In this document: piece by piece, positions 1 to 6,960 of the stretch
Numbering within the stretch: position 1 is the first letter of the stretch
Layout of the letters: every line of letters starts with the position of its first letter
From: Sphingomonadales bacterium UBA7473
GTDB taxonomy: Bacteria; Pseudomonadota; Alphaproteobacteria; Sphingomonadales; Sphingomonadaceae
NCBI GenBank assembly: GCA_002478575.1
Contig: DLOX01000252.1
Span: 1,666 to 34,108 of the forward strand
Length of the DNA: 32,443 nt
Reading direction: 5' to 3'
Program-made: the position numbers and the translations under genes
Notes under the pieces: generated by a model
Seen by the model: only the letters and a program-made list of their open reading frames with translations
What the model was told of the DNA's origin: nothing
Database searches by the model: none

Positions 1-27
1 TTTGGCGTGCCGAAGGTGATTGAATAG
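1..27 (+). CDS. gatC: GatC C-terminus (partial)
   Basis: Only the last eight codons and the TAG stop are present, reading F-G-V-P-K-V-I-E. This matches the usual VPKV(I/L)E tail of GatC, the small subunit that clamps GatA to GatB in the Glu/Asp-tRNA amidotransferase. The last base of the stop is the first base of the gatA GTG start (TAGTG), as expected for a translationally coupled gatCA pair. The rest of the gene lies outside the window. Confidence 0.8.
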   Translation, partial: FGVPKVIE

Positions 28-1505
28 TGACTGACCTGACCAACCTTGGCGTCGCCGCCATCCGTGATGGATTTCGAGCAGGCGATTTTACCGCCCGCGA
101 GGTCGCGACCGCCTTTAACGATGCCGTGGCCGGTGCAAAAGCGCTGAACACGTTTATCGTCGAAACCCCAGACCATGCGTTGGCCGCGGCCGATCAGGCC
201 GATAAAGATCGGGCCGCTGGCACTTTGAAGCCGCTTTCGGGCGTGCCGATTGGCATGAAGGACTTGTTTTGCACCAAAGGCGTGCAAACGACGGCCGCCA
301 GCCACATTCTTGAGGGCTTCATCCCACAATATGAATCGACTGTCTCGTCTAACCTGTGGGCAGCAGGGGCTGGCATGTTGGGCAAGCTCAATATGGATCA
401 GTTCGCGATGGGTTCATCCAATGAAACCAGCGCGTTTGGCAATGTGATCTCGCCTTGGCGGGCCAAAGGATCAAACCGCGATCTGGTTCCCGGCGGAAGC
501 TCAGGCGGCACATCCTCTGCTATTGCTGCGCGGCTCTGCCCAGCAGCGACGGGCACGGATACGGGCGGCTCGATCCGTCAGCCTGCGGCTTTCACGGGCA
601 TTTCTGGGATTAAGCCCACCTATGGCCGTTGCTCACGCTGGGGCGTGATTGCCTTTGCGAGCTCGCTCGATCAGGCAGGCCCCATGGCGCATGATGTTCG
701 CGATTGCGCGATTATGCTCGAATCGATGGCAAGCTTTGATCCCAAAGACTCAACCAGCCTCAACTTGCCGGTGCCGAACTGGGAAGCGGCGCTTTCCAGC
801 GATTTGCGCGGCAAACGCGTCGGCATTCCCAAAGAATATCGCATGGATGGGATGGACCCAGAGATTGAAGCGCTTTGGCAGCAAGGCATTGCTTGGATGA
901 AGGATGCAGGCGCAGAAATCGTCGATGTCTCGCTTCCGCACACCAAATATGCGTTGCCAGCCTATTATATCATTGCGCCTGCAGAATGTTCATCCAACCT
1001 CGCGCGCTATGATGGCGTGCGATACGGCTTGCGCGATTTGCCGGATGGGGCGGGCCTGCAAGACATGTATGCCGCCACCCGCGCGGCAGGCTTTGGCGAT
1101 GAAGTGAAACGCCGCATCCTGATCGGCACCTATGTGCTGAGCGCCGGTTTCTACGACGCTTATTTCACCCAAGCTGCCAAGGTCCGCACGCTGATCGCAC
1201 AGGACTTCGAGAAAGCCTTTGCTTCCTGCGACTTGCTCCTCGCACCAACAACGCCAACCGCAGCTTTCTCCCCCGGCGAACAGTCAGACAATCCGATTGC
1301 CATGTATCTGAACGATGTCTTCTCTGTCCCCGCATCTTTGGCTGGTCTCCCGGCTATGTCCGTGCCCGGTGGCGTGAACAAAGATGGCTTGCCTTTGGGA
1401 TTGCAGATCATCGGCAAAGCGCTGGATGAACAAAGCGTGCTAAATGCCGGGCTAGCGATTGAGCAGCGGGCCGGGTTTACGGCGCGTGCGGAGAAATGGT
1501 GGTGA
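27..1505 (+). CDS. gatA: Glu-tRNA(Gln)/Asp-tRNA(Asn) amidotransferase subunit A
   Basis: GatA is the glutaminase subunit of GatCAB. It releases ammonia from glutamine and channels it to GatB, which converts Glu-tRNA(Gln) (and possibly Asp-tRNA(Asn)) to the correctly amidated form in the cytoplasm. The 492-residue length is normal. The amidase-signature triad is visible: Lys78 in GMKDLF, the cis-Ser Ser158 in GGSSGG, and the nucleophile Ser182 in TGGSIRQPA, with the 24-residue Ser-Ser spacing of the family. The GTG start overlaps the gatC stop by one base. The 3' end is overlapped by 10 bases by the next open frame. In many genomes gatB follows directly; here three accessory genes lie between gatA and gatB. 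Confidence 0.97.
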   Translation: MTDLTNLGVAAIRDGFRAGDFTAREVATAFNDAVAGAKALNTFIVETPDHALAAADQADKDRAAGTLKPLSGVPIGMKDLFCTKGVQTTAASHILEGFIPQYESTVSSNLWAAGAGMLGKLNMDQFAMGSSNETSAFGNVISPWRAKGSNRDLVPGGSSGGTSSAIAARLCPAATGTDTGGSIRQPAAFTGISGIKPTYGRCSRWGVIAFASSLDQAGPMAHDVRDCAIMLESMASFDPKDSTSLNLPVPNWEAALSSDLRGKRVGIPKEYRMDGMDPEIEALWQQGIAWMKDAGAEIVDVSLPHTKYALPAYYIIAPAECSSNLARYDGVRYGLRDLPDGAGLQDMYAATRAAGFGDEVKRRILIGTYVLSAGFYDAYFTQAAKVRTLIAQDFEKAFASCDLLLAPTTPTAAFSPGEQSDNPIAMYLNDVFSVPASLAGLPAMSVPGGVNKDGLPLGLQIIGKALDEQSVLNAGLAIEQRAGFTARAEKWW

Positions 1506-2416
1506 GTTTCCGGAGGGTACAGACAGCACTGATGTCAATCGGTCTTCTAGTTGCCCCCCAGCCAACACTTGCAGGTTCGGATAGCTTGCAGATCGATTGT
1601 GTTCCATCTGATAGCACGATTGCGCGAACCCCAACAGAAGAAATGATCAAATGGATTTCAGAGTCGGCGAAAGCTTGGAATCCAAAAAATAGCTTTTCGG
1701 TTGGAGGTGCGGGCGCATTGGGGAGGCTGTTTGCACATGATGGTCGATTGATCCATCCTAGCGAGTTAGCCGTTAGCATTTCTCGCTCTCCAAACTTCGC
1801 AGGAAAGAAGAAGAAGTCGATCACGCTTGGATTTACCGATAGCGAACTGGGCGGCAAAGATTCATACGTGTCACAACTGTCCAAGCTACTTGGAATAAGA
1901 GCTGATGGTTGCATGTCAGAAGCATATTTCATGCCGAATGGCGCGATGCTTTGTGGTCGCAATCCGATCTTCATGCTTGAGAAAACTAAAGAGCTGGGTC
2001 GCTCGATGCCTGCTGGTTACTCGCTGGGAAATGTCGGACCCGTGATGCTTTTTTGCCCAAAGGGGGGTGTTACAGCAATCAATCCCCAAAAGATGTTGAC
2101 TACTTCGGTAGCTTACGGACTTTTTGTGGACGAACGCGAAGCACTGGTCGAGCGCGCAAGCACTGATCCAACGGCGGCTTTTCGTCTGTATCAATATTAT
2201 TGGTTGTCGGTTCGCGATCCCAAACTGAGTTGGGTTTGGTTGGAAAAGGCCGCAAACTTAGGGTTAGATGTCGCTAAGTTCAATCTGGCCTACGAACTAT
2301 TTGAAAGAGGCGGGCAAGAAGACAAAGTGAAGGCAGAAGCGCTGTCTGCTCAGCTTGTTGAGAAAGGATTTTCTGCGCCCGATCTGCGCCGAACGTATAT
2401 TGAGAAAGCCGAATAG
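1496..2416 (+). CDS. Exported hypothetical protein with C-terminal Sel1/TPR-like repeat
   Basis: This 306-residue protein of unknown role begins with a signal-peptide-like segment (RR near residue 6, hydrophobic ALMSIGLLVA, cleavage plausible after PTLAG). The mature part contains several cysteines (near IDC, DGC, LCG and FCP) that could form periplasmic disulfides. Residues ~225-300 look like Sel1-type helical repeats: AAFRLYQYYW, then WLEKAANLGLDVAKFNLAYE. The ATG overlaps the gatA 3' end by 10 bases with only a very close GGAG ahead of it; an internal ATG at 1532 would shorten the signal sequence. The base composition and codon use are noticeably more AT-rich than gatA and gatB, which suggests recent acquisition. 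It sits between gatA and a toxin-antitoxin pair. Secretion and the Sel1 call are inferred from sequence pattern only. Confidence 0.75.
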   Translation: MVVSFRRVQTALMSIGLLVAPQPTLAGSDSLQIDCVPSDSTIARTPTEEMIKWISESAKAWNPKNSFSVGGAGALGRLFAHDGRLIHPSELAVSISRSPNFAGKKKKSITLGFTDSELGGKDSYVSQLSKLLGIRADGCMSEAYFMPNGAMLCGRNPIFMLEKTKELGRSMPAGYSLGNVGPVMLFCPKGGVTAINPQKMLTTSVAYGLFVDEREALVERASTDPTAAFRLYQYYWLSVRDPKLSWVWLEKAANLGLDVAKFNLAYELFERGGQEDKVKAEALSAQLVEKGFSAPDLRRTYIEKAE

Positions 2417-2537
2417 GCGACCGTCGCTAGGCAAAATAGTGGAACGTCCATTTTGGCCCGCACCTTTGCCGAAGCGACTTCCGGCTGAAAGTTCAACTTA
2501 AACGGGCAACTTCGCCAGATCGTTCTTCACAGTCAAC

Positions 2538-2566
2538 TTGACGGTATTACCCACAAGAAGTAATAC
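2538..2566 (+). promoter_or_regulatory. vapBC promoter with embedded palindromic operator
   Basis: A -35-like TTGACG (2538-2543) and a -10-like TAATAC (2561-2566) are separated by exactly 17 bases. A perfect 7-bp inverted repeat, GTATTAC (2544-2550) and GTAATAC (2560-2566), starts right after the -35 and ends on the -10, with 9 bases between the arms. This is the expected layout for autorepression by an AbrB-type VapB/VapC complex. The predicted transcription start, 6-8 bases past the -10, falls at about 2573-2574, on the vapB ATG itself. Confidence 0.6.
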
Positions 2567-2573
2567 TATTTAC

Positions 2574-2861
2574 ATGTCCTACCTCTCCAAACTCACTACA
2601 AAATCCCAAATCACAGTGCCCAAGGATGTCCGCACGGCGCTGGGCGTTGGGCCAGGCCAGCAAGTGAAATTTGATATTGGCGAGGATGGTCGCGTGTCTT
2701 TGGTGGCCGCAGACTCCGCTGAGGAACAGGAGCGACGCAAACAGGATTTTCTTAGCCGGGTAGCGGAGGTGAGGAAGCGGTTTCGCTTGCAAGATCAATT
2801 TGCCGGTATGGATGGGCTGGAATATCAACGCTGGATTCGCCCGGACCGGATTGATCAGTGA
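2574..2861 (+). CDS. vapB: AbrB/MazE-type antitoxin (VapB)
   Basis: This 95-residue antitoxin has an N-terminal swapped-hairpin AbrB/SpoVT DNA-binding domain (residues ~3-45). It shows the hallmark S-K-L-T-T-K-SQITVPKDVR, then ALGVGPGQQVKFDI. The C-terminal part (~48-95) is charged and helical (EEQERRKQDF, RVAEVRKRF) and is the likely toxin-wrapping tail. I chose ATG 2574 rather than an upstream start at 2538. The domain begins here, the upstream frame would run through the promoter/operator, and there is no Shine-Dalgarno sequence, which fits leaderless translation. The stop overlaps the toxin start by four bases (GTGA). It should repress its own promoter and neutralise the downstream PIN toxin. 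Confidence 0.9.
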   Translation: MSYLSKLTTKSQITVPKDVRTALGVGPGQQVKFDIGEDGRVSLVAADSAEEQERRKQDFLSRVAEVRKRFRLQDQFAGMDGLEYQRWIRPDRIDQ

Positions 2862-3259
2862 TCCTTGATAGCAATGTACTGATTGCCTTGTTTCAACAGG
2901 AGCAGGCAGATCTTCTTGAGCGATTGGGAATGCTGAAACAATCCCATGATTTGTTCATCAATCTGGTGATCTATGCAGAAGTTGCACCCAGTTTCACTCA
3001 TCAAGACGATCTGCGAGAGGCTTTGATCGCGCTCGACATCGCTATTGCACCGTTTACAGAAAGCGAAGCCTATCGCGCCGGACAGGCTTTTGCAGACTAT
3101 CGTCGCCGAGGCACCGAAAGGACAACAATCCTCCCCGACTTCCTGATCGGCGCACAAGCCGCAATGCGGGGCTGGCCCATTTTGACGAGAGACCGTAAAG
3201 GCTTTGCAAGTTACTTCCCTGAAGTCTTATTGATTGACCCATTGAAAGTTGAACCGTGA
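2858..3259 (+). CDS. vapC: PIN-domain ribonuclease toxin (VapC)
   Basis: This 133-residue PIN-domain protein is predicted to be the endoribonuclease toxin of a type II VapBC pair. Known VapC targets are mostly initiator tRNA, other tRNAs or 23S rRNA; the target here cannot be read from sequence. The acidic Mg2+-binding residues are all present: Asp4 in ILDSN, Glu41 in YAEV, Asp94 in LPDFLIGAQA and Asp112 in TRDRKGF. The enzyme therefore looks catalytically intact. It starts with GTG overlapping the vapB stop. It ends in a TGA that overlaps the gatB GTG by four bases, so its translation is coupled on both sides. Confidence 0.93.
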   Translation: MILDSNVLIALFQQEQADLLERLGMLKQSHDLFINLVIYAEVAPSFTHQDDLREALIALDIAIAPFTESEAYRAGQAFADYRRRGTERTTILPDFLIGAQAAMRGWPILTRDRKGFASYFPEVLLIDPLKVEP

Positions 3260-4737
3260 CCGAATCCACTTATCGTATCCAAGGCGCCACTGGGGAGTGG
3301 GAGGTTGTGATTGGCCTCGAAGTCCATGCCCAGATCACGTCTGCATCTAAGCTTTTCTCTGGTGCTGACACGACTTTTGGCGCGGAGCCCAATGCGCAAG
3401 TCTCTTTGATCGACGCGGCAATGCCCGGCATGTTGCCTGTGCCAAACGTCGAATGCGTGCGCCAAGCGGTGCGGACGGGCATGGCGATCAATGCGCAGAT
3501 TAATGCCTGGAGCCGCTTTGACCGGAAGAATTATTTCTACGCGGATTTACCACAGGGATATCAGATTTCTCAGCTTTATCACCCCATCGTAGGCGAAGGC
3601 GAGATCATGGTCAGCCTTGATGAGAAGGATCCGGACGCCGAAACCAAAGTGATTGGCGTTGAACGGATTCATATCGAACAGGATGCGGGTAAGCTGATGC
3701 ATGATCAGCATCCGACCATGTCTTATGTCGATTTGAACCGGTGCGGCGTTGCTTTGATGGAGATTGTCTCCAAGCCGGATATGCGCTCCCCCGCTGAGGC
3801 TGGCGCCTATGTGAAGAAGCTCCGCTCCATCCTGCGCTATGTCGGATCATGCGATGGCAATATGGAAGAAGGCTCGATGCGAGCGGACGTCAATGTTTCC
3901 GTGCGCAAGCCCGGTGCTGAATTTGGCACGCGGACCGAAACGAAGAATGTGAACAGCGTCCGCTTCGTCATGCAGACCATCGAAATTGAAGCGATGCGTC
4001 AGATTGATGTGATCGAAAGCGGCGGCACTGTGGTGCAGGAAACGCGGCTGTTTGACGCAGAAAAGGGCGAGACGCGGTCCATGCGGTCCAAGGAAGATGC
4101 GCATGACTATCGCTATTTCCCCGATCCCGATCTGCTGCCGCTGGAACTGTCGGATGAGTTTCTCGCGGAATGCCGGGCAAGCTTGCCCGAACTGCCCGAT
4201 GCCAAGCAGGCGCGATACCAGGGCGAACTGGGCCTGACTGCCTATGCAGCAGCTGTTCTGACGGCTGACGTTGAAACCGCACGTTGGTTTGAGCAGTTAA
4301 TGGCGGCGGGCGCAGAACCCAAAGCGGGGGCGAATTGGCTGATTTCCGACCTTTTTGGCGCGCTGAATCGCCTTGGCAAAACCATTGACGATAGCCCGGT
4401 TTCGCCAGCCCAAGCGGCGGCGCTTCTCGGTCTGGTCAAAGATGGCACGTTGTCAGGAAGCCTTGCCAAGCAGGTCTTTGAAATCATGCTGGAAACCGGC
4501 GATGATCCGGCAAAGATTGTTGAAGAAAAGGGCCTGAAGCAAACCAGCGATACAGGCGCGATTGAAGCTGTCATTGCCGAAATCCTCGCCAAGAACCCGG
4601 GCCAGCTCGAGCAGTATCGCGGCGGCAAAGAGAATTTGTTCGGCTTCTTCGTGGGCCAGACGATGAAAGCGATGGCGGGCAAGGCGAATCCGGGCGTCGT
4701 GAATGAGCTCTTGAAAAAGATGCTGGCAGACGCATAA
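3256..4737 (+). CDS. gatB: Glu-tRNA(Gln)/Asp-tRNA(Asn) amidotransferase subunit B
   Basis: GatB is the tRNA-binding kinase/amidotransferase subunit of GatCAB. It activates the misacylated Glu on tRNA with ATP and then amidates it with ammonia from GatA. The 493-residue length is full. Family motifs seen in order are WEVVIGLEVHAQI near residue 15, SKLFSGA, KNYFYADLPQGYQISQ, the DLNRCGVALMEIVSKPDM block, GNMEEGSMRADVN, and YRYFPDPDLLP. The C-terminal ~150 residues match the tRNA-binding YqeY-like tail. The GTG start overlaps the vapC TGA (GTGA), and there is no independent promoter immediately upstream. Expression probably depends on the gatCA transcript and/or the vapB promoter at 2538. Confidence 0.97.
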   Translation: MTESTYRIQGATGEWEVVIGLEVHAQITSASKLFSGADTTFGAEPNAQVSLIDAAMPGMLPVPNVECVRQAVRTGMAINAQINAWSRFDRKNYFYADLPQGYQISQLYHPIVGEGEIMVSLDEKDPDAETKVIGVERIHIEQDAGKLMHDQHPTMSYVDLNRCGVALMEIVSKPDMRSPAEAGAYVKKLRSILRYVGSCDGNMEEGSMRADVNVSVRKPGAEFGTRTETKNVNSVRFVMQTIEIEAMRQIDVIESGGTVVQETRLFDAEKGETRSMRSKEDAHDYRYFPDPDLLPLELSDEFLAECRASLPELPDAKQARYQGELGLTAYAAAVLTADVETARWFEQLMAAGAEPKAGANWLISDLFGALNRLGKTIDDSPVSPAQAAALLGLVKDGTLSGSLAKQVFEIMLETGDDPAKIVEEKGLKQTSDTGAIEAVIAEILAKNPGQLEQYRGGKENLFGFFVGQTMKAMAGKANPGVVNELLKKMLADA

Positions 4738-4763
4738 TCAAGGCCCTTGGGGGTCAAGTGAGT

Positions 4764-5216
4764 ATGCGTTTCTGTTCTTATCTCGCTGTTGCGGTCGTGC
4801 TTGGCGCATCGACCTCTGCGCAGGCTCGCGACTATTATTATTTCAACAAGCCCGGCGTTTCGCGAGAGGACTATGTTGCAGCGAAGCTGGAATGTGATCG
4901 TCTGGCCGGTGGAGTTGCACCGAAGGACGTGGGGCCGATCTATATGGCACCCAACCCCAATCTAACGACAGGCCAAAATGCGGCCGCTGCAGGGCTTGCA
5001 GCGCTTTTTGCGGGACTCCTACTTGGCGGGGAGAATCGCAAAGTCATGCGCGCGGTTGAGCGGACCTGCATGGCTGACAAGGGCTATGGCCGATACAAGG
5101 TCGAAAAGCCCTTCGTCACTGAGATCGCCAAGCTGAAATCAGAACAAGAGCGGATTGACCGCTATTTCGCGCTGGCGACAACCGAAAGCCCGGTTGGGGA
5201 AAGGATAAAAGAATGA
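4764..5216 (+). CDS. Exported hypothetical protein with glycine-rich hydrophobic segment
   Basis: This 150-residue protein of unknown function begins with a clear signal peptide (MRFCSYLAVAVVLGASTSAQA, cleavage after AQA). The mature part has a Tyr-rich start (RDYYYFNKPGVSREDY), two cysteines that could pair (LECDRL and RTCMAD), and a glycine-spaced hydrophobic stretch (GLAALFAGLLLGG) resembling a glycine zipper or short membrane-inserting helix. I prefer ATG 4764 over the in-frame GTG 4758. The GGGGG at 4749-4753 is 10 bases from the ATG but only 4 from the GTG, and the signal peptide fits the ATG. It is translationally coupled (ATGA) to the next exported protein. I do not recognise a named family. 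Confidence 0.8.
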   Translation: MRFCSYLAVAVVLGASTSAQARDYYYFNKPGVSREDYVAAKLECDRLAGGVAPKDVGPIYMAPNPNLTTGQNAAAAGLAALFAGLLLGGENRKVMRAVERTCMADKGYGRYKVEKPFVTEIAKLKSEQERIDRYFALATTESPVGERIKE

Positions 5217-5944
5217 AAAAGGTCGCACTTATCGCCACTGGAGCTTTGATGGGCTTTGCGCCGGTCTCGGTTGAAGCGGCCAAAGCCCCTGCTCTCGATC
5301 CAAACAGCGCTTATGTGCTGGTTGAGATTGGAAACTTGGACGACGCCGTGTTGAAGGGCGTCAAAGCGCCCGGAACCTTGACCTTAGCACGATATGACGC
5401 TGCCAAGGGCGATGTGCGGGGCGGAGCCTTGTCGCCCGATACCGCACTCCCCAAGGGGCAATCGCCGCGCGTGATGATCACGGCCAAGCCCATCGCAAAA
5501 TCGAAGACCAGTCGGCTTTATCTCGTCAAGCTTGAGCCTGACACTTGGGTGATCGAAGGCGCAAGCGGCACAGCTTTCTCGCTAGGCAGCGCGCAATTTT
5601 CGATTGAACGCGGCCAAGTGATTGATCTGGGTGTGGTAAAGCCTGTTGTCGAATGGCTTGAAGGCGAAGGCCCCAAAAGCATGGCTGGCGGGATGATGGG
5701 GGCAATGCTCTTCGGATCAGTAAAGCCCAAAGAAATCCGCCCAGTCCGGCTCGACTGGCGTCCGCGCGCCGCATCGGATTTTCCGGTTCCCGCTTCGCTC
5801 TCGGGTCGCACGATCAGTGCTGGGCAATATAGCCATGGTGTGAAGTTCGGCAATTATCTGGGCGGTTTGGTCAATCGGATCGATGGGCGGGCGGGTCGAG
5901 AAAAGGCGGTTGCGCCTGCGACCACAGCAACACCAGCACCCTAG
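5213..5944 (+). CDS. Exported hypothetical protein, coupled to preceding gene
   Basis: This 243-residue protein begins with a signal peptide (MKKVALIATGALMGFAPVSVEA, cleavage near VEA|AK). The mature part is rich in beta-strand-like patterns: SAYVLVEIGNL, KTSRLYLVKL, DTWVIEGASG and FSIERGQVIDLGVV. A short Met/Gly segment follows (MAGGMMGAMLFGS), and the tail is Ala/Pro/Thr-rich. The start codon overlaps the upstream stop (ATGA), so the two exported proteins are probably made in fixed ratio and may work together at the envelope. The combination resembles other small Sphingomonad secreted beta-proteins, but I cannot assign a family or function. Confidence 0.8.
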   Translation: MKKVALIATGALMGFAPVSVEAAKAPALDPNSAYVLVEIGNLDDAVLKGVKAPGTLTLARYDAAKGDVRGGALSPDTALPKGQSPRVMITAKPIAKSKTSRLYLVKLEPDTWVIEGASGTAFSLGSAQFSIERGQVIDLGVVKPVVEWLEGEGPKSMAGGMMGAMLFGSVKPKEIRPVRLDWRPRAASDFPVPASLSGRTISAGQYSHGVKFGNYLGGLVNRIDGRAGREKAVAPATTATPAP

Positions 5945-5951
5945 ACCCATC

Positions 5952-5970
5952 AAAGCGGACTTGCTTTTTT
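5952..5970 (+). terminator. Weak rho-independent-type terminator
   Basis: AAAGC (5952-5956) pairs with GCTTT (5963-5967) around a six-base loop and runs into further T residues to 5970. The stem is short and AT-rich, so it is a weak candidate terminator for the exported-protein pair. It lies just ahead of the toxin-antitoxin control region. Confidence 0.3.
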
Positions 5971-5980
5971 CATCTTTTGG

Positions 5981-6017
5981 GAGCATATGGGGAGCAAGGA
6001 GTGCCATTTATATGCTC
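5981..6017 (+). promoter_or_regulatory. Inverted-repeat operator of the Xre/RES pair
   Basis: GAGCATAT (5981-5988) and ATATGCTC (6010-6017) form a perfect 8-bp inverted repeat with 21 bases between the arms, about three helical turns centre to centre. It lies just upstream of the antitoxin start chosen at 6051. Xre antitoxins of this family normally bind such sites to repress their own operon. The right arm overlaps an alternative ATG at 6012, which supports the later start. Binding is inferred, not shown. Confidence 0.5.
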
Positions 6018-6050
6018 ACAAGTTTCCTTTCATCGATTCAAGAAGGTAAT

Positions 6051-6365
6051 ATGCTGGCGCCTAAGCTGATGGCGGAGCAGCTCCGCGTGCCGATGACGGA
6101 TTTGGCGCGGATGGCGCGGGTTAATCGCAATACTTTGTCGACCAAAGCCGGGTCAGCTGCCGTGCAAGCGGGCCTAGGCCAAATTGCGCGGATCATCGCG
6201 CGGGCCGCAGACCTTTCGGGCGATGAGGGTCGCGCGATCCTATGGTTCCGCCATCAGCCTTTGCCGGGCTTTGATGGAAGAACGGCAGAAGAATTGGTGG
6301 AGGATGGCCATGCCGAGGCGGTCATCGACTATCTCGAAAGTCTGGATCAAGGCGCTTACGCCTAA
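6051..6365 (+). CDS. Xre/MbcA/ParS-type antitoxin
   Basis: This antitoxin of about 104 residues has two parts. An N-terminal HTH resembles the Xre half (LRVPMTDLARMARVNRNTLS). The C-terminal part resembles the MbcA/ParS/Xre toxin-binding domain (DUF2384), with LWFRHQPLPGFDGRTAEEL followed by GHAEAVIDYLESLD. It should bind and block the RES toxin encoded three bases downstream, and repress the operon. ATG 6051 has an AAGAAGG ribosome site ending four bases ahead. ATG 6012 is possible but lies inside the operator palindrome. An earlier in-frame start at 5883 would run back into the previous gene and is unlikely. Confidence 0.85.
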   Translation: MLAPKLMAEQLRVPMTDLARMARVNRNTLSTKAGSAAVQAGLGQIARIIARAADLSGDEGRAILWFRHQPLPGFDGRTAEELVEDGHAEAVIDYLESLDQGAYA

Positions 6366-6368
6366 CAT

Positions 6369-6875
6369 ATGGAGCCGCTGAAAGCTCGGCTGTGGCGCAT
6401 GCTGACGGTTCGGTGGCAGTCTGATCCTTTGTCTGGTGCAGGGGCTGCAAAATTGGGCGGGCGCTGGAACCGCCCCGGGATGCCCGCGCTTTATCTGTCG
6501 TTCGATCATGGCACAGCTATTGCCGAATTTCATCAATCACTTGTCCGGCCGGGCACGCTGACGGCCTATGATGTTCGAGCCGAACAGGTTGCCGACTTAA
6601 CGGCGGCTGATGCGGCTGCGCGCTTCAATTTTGATCGGCAGGTGCCTTGGTGCGAATGGCGCAAGCTCTGGTTGATCGACAAGCAGGAGCCGCCAACATG
6701 GGATCTTGCCGATCGGCTGATCGCTCAAGGCGCGGCGGGAGCGATTGTGCCTTCCGTTCAGATCAAAGGCGGCCGCAACCTTGTCCTTTGGCGCTGGGCG
6801 GCGGACGAAGGGCAGGGCGCTCAGGTCCGCGTTATTGATCCTCTAGCCGAACTCAGCAGCTTCCTTTTGCACTAG
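6369..6875 (+). CDS. RES-domain toxin (ParT/MbcT-like)
   Basis: This 168-residue RES-family toxin belongs to a fold related to ADP-ribosyltransferases. Characterised members either degrade NAD+ (MbcT, Xre-RES systems) or ADP-ribosylate Prs (ParT of a Sphingobium ParST). The diagnostic residues are visible: Arg32 in LGGRWNRPG, Tyr42 in ALYLS and Glu53 in TAIAEFH, followed by a C-terminal RNLVLWRWA block. The domain therefore looks intact. The gene starts three bases after the antitoxin stop with no strong ribosome site of its own, so translation is probably coupled. Which of the two biochemical activities it has cannot be decided from this sequence. Confidence 0.9.
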   Translation: MEPLKARLWRMLTVRWQSDPLSGAGAAKLGGRWNRPGMPALYLSFDHGTAIAEFHQSLVRPGTLTAYDVRAEQVADLTAADAAARFNFDRQVPWCEWRKLWLIDKQEPPTWDLADRLIAQGAAGAIVPSVQIKGGRNLVLWRWAADEGQGAQVRVIDPLAELSSFLLH

Positions 6876-6899
6876 CGCGACGAAATCAAGCACCCCCTC

Positions 6900-6927
6900 T
6901 TGACGGGAGTCCCGCCTTGATTATCCT
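6900..6927 (+). promoter_or_regulatory. Putative promoter of the M48 protease operon
   Basis: TTGACG (6900-6905) and TATCCT (6922-6927) are separated by 16 bases. The predicted start near 6934 would give a leader of about 27 bases carrying the GGAGGG ribosome site at 6950-6956. The small GGGA-g-TCCC repeat inside the spacer may be incidental. Confidence 0.4.
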
Positions 6928-6960
6928 TAGCCTAGGTCGTCAATTGGGGTGGAGGGTGAC

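Noticed and set aside
2538..2573. Extended N-terminus for VapB from an upstream non-ATG start
   Set aside because: These codons coincide with the promoter and operator, and the AbrB domain begins right after ATG 2574.
5883..6050. Longer N-terminus for the Xre antitoxin
   Set aside because: The extra residues come from another frame of the preceding gene and the operator region, are Arg/Gln-rich without structure, and the HTH begins at 6051.
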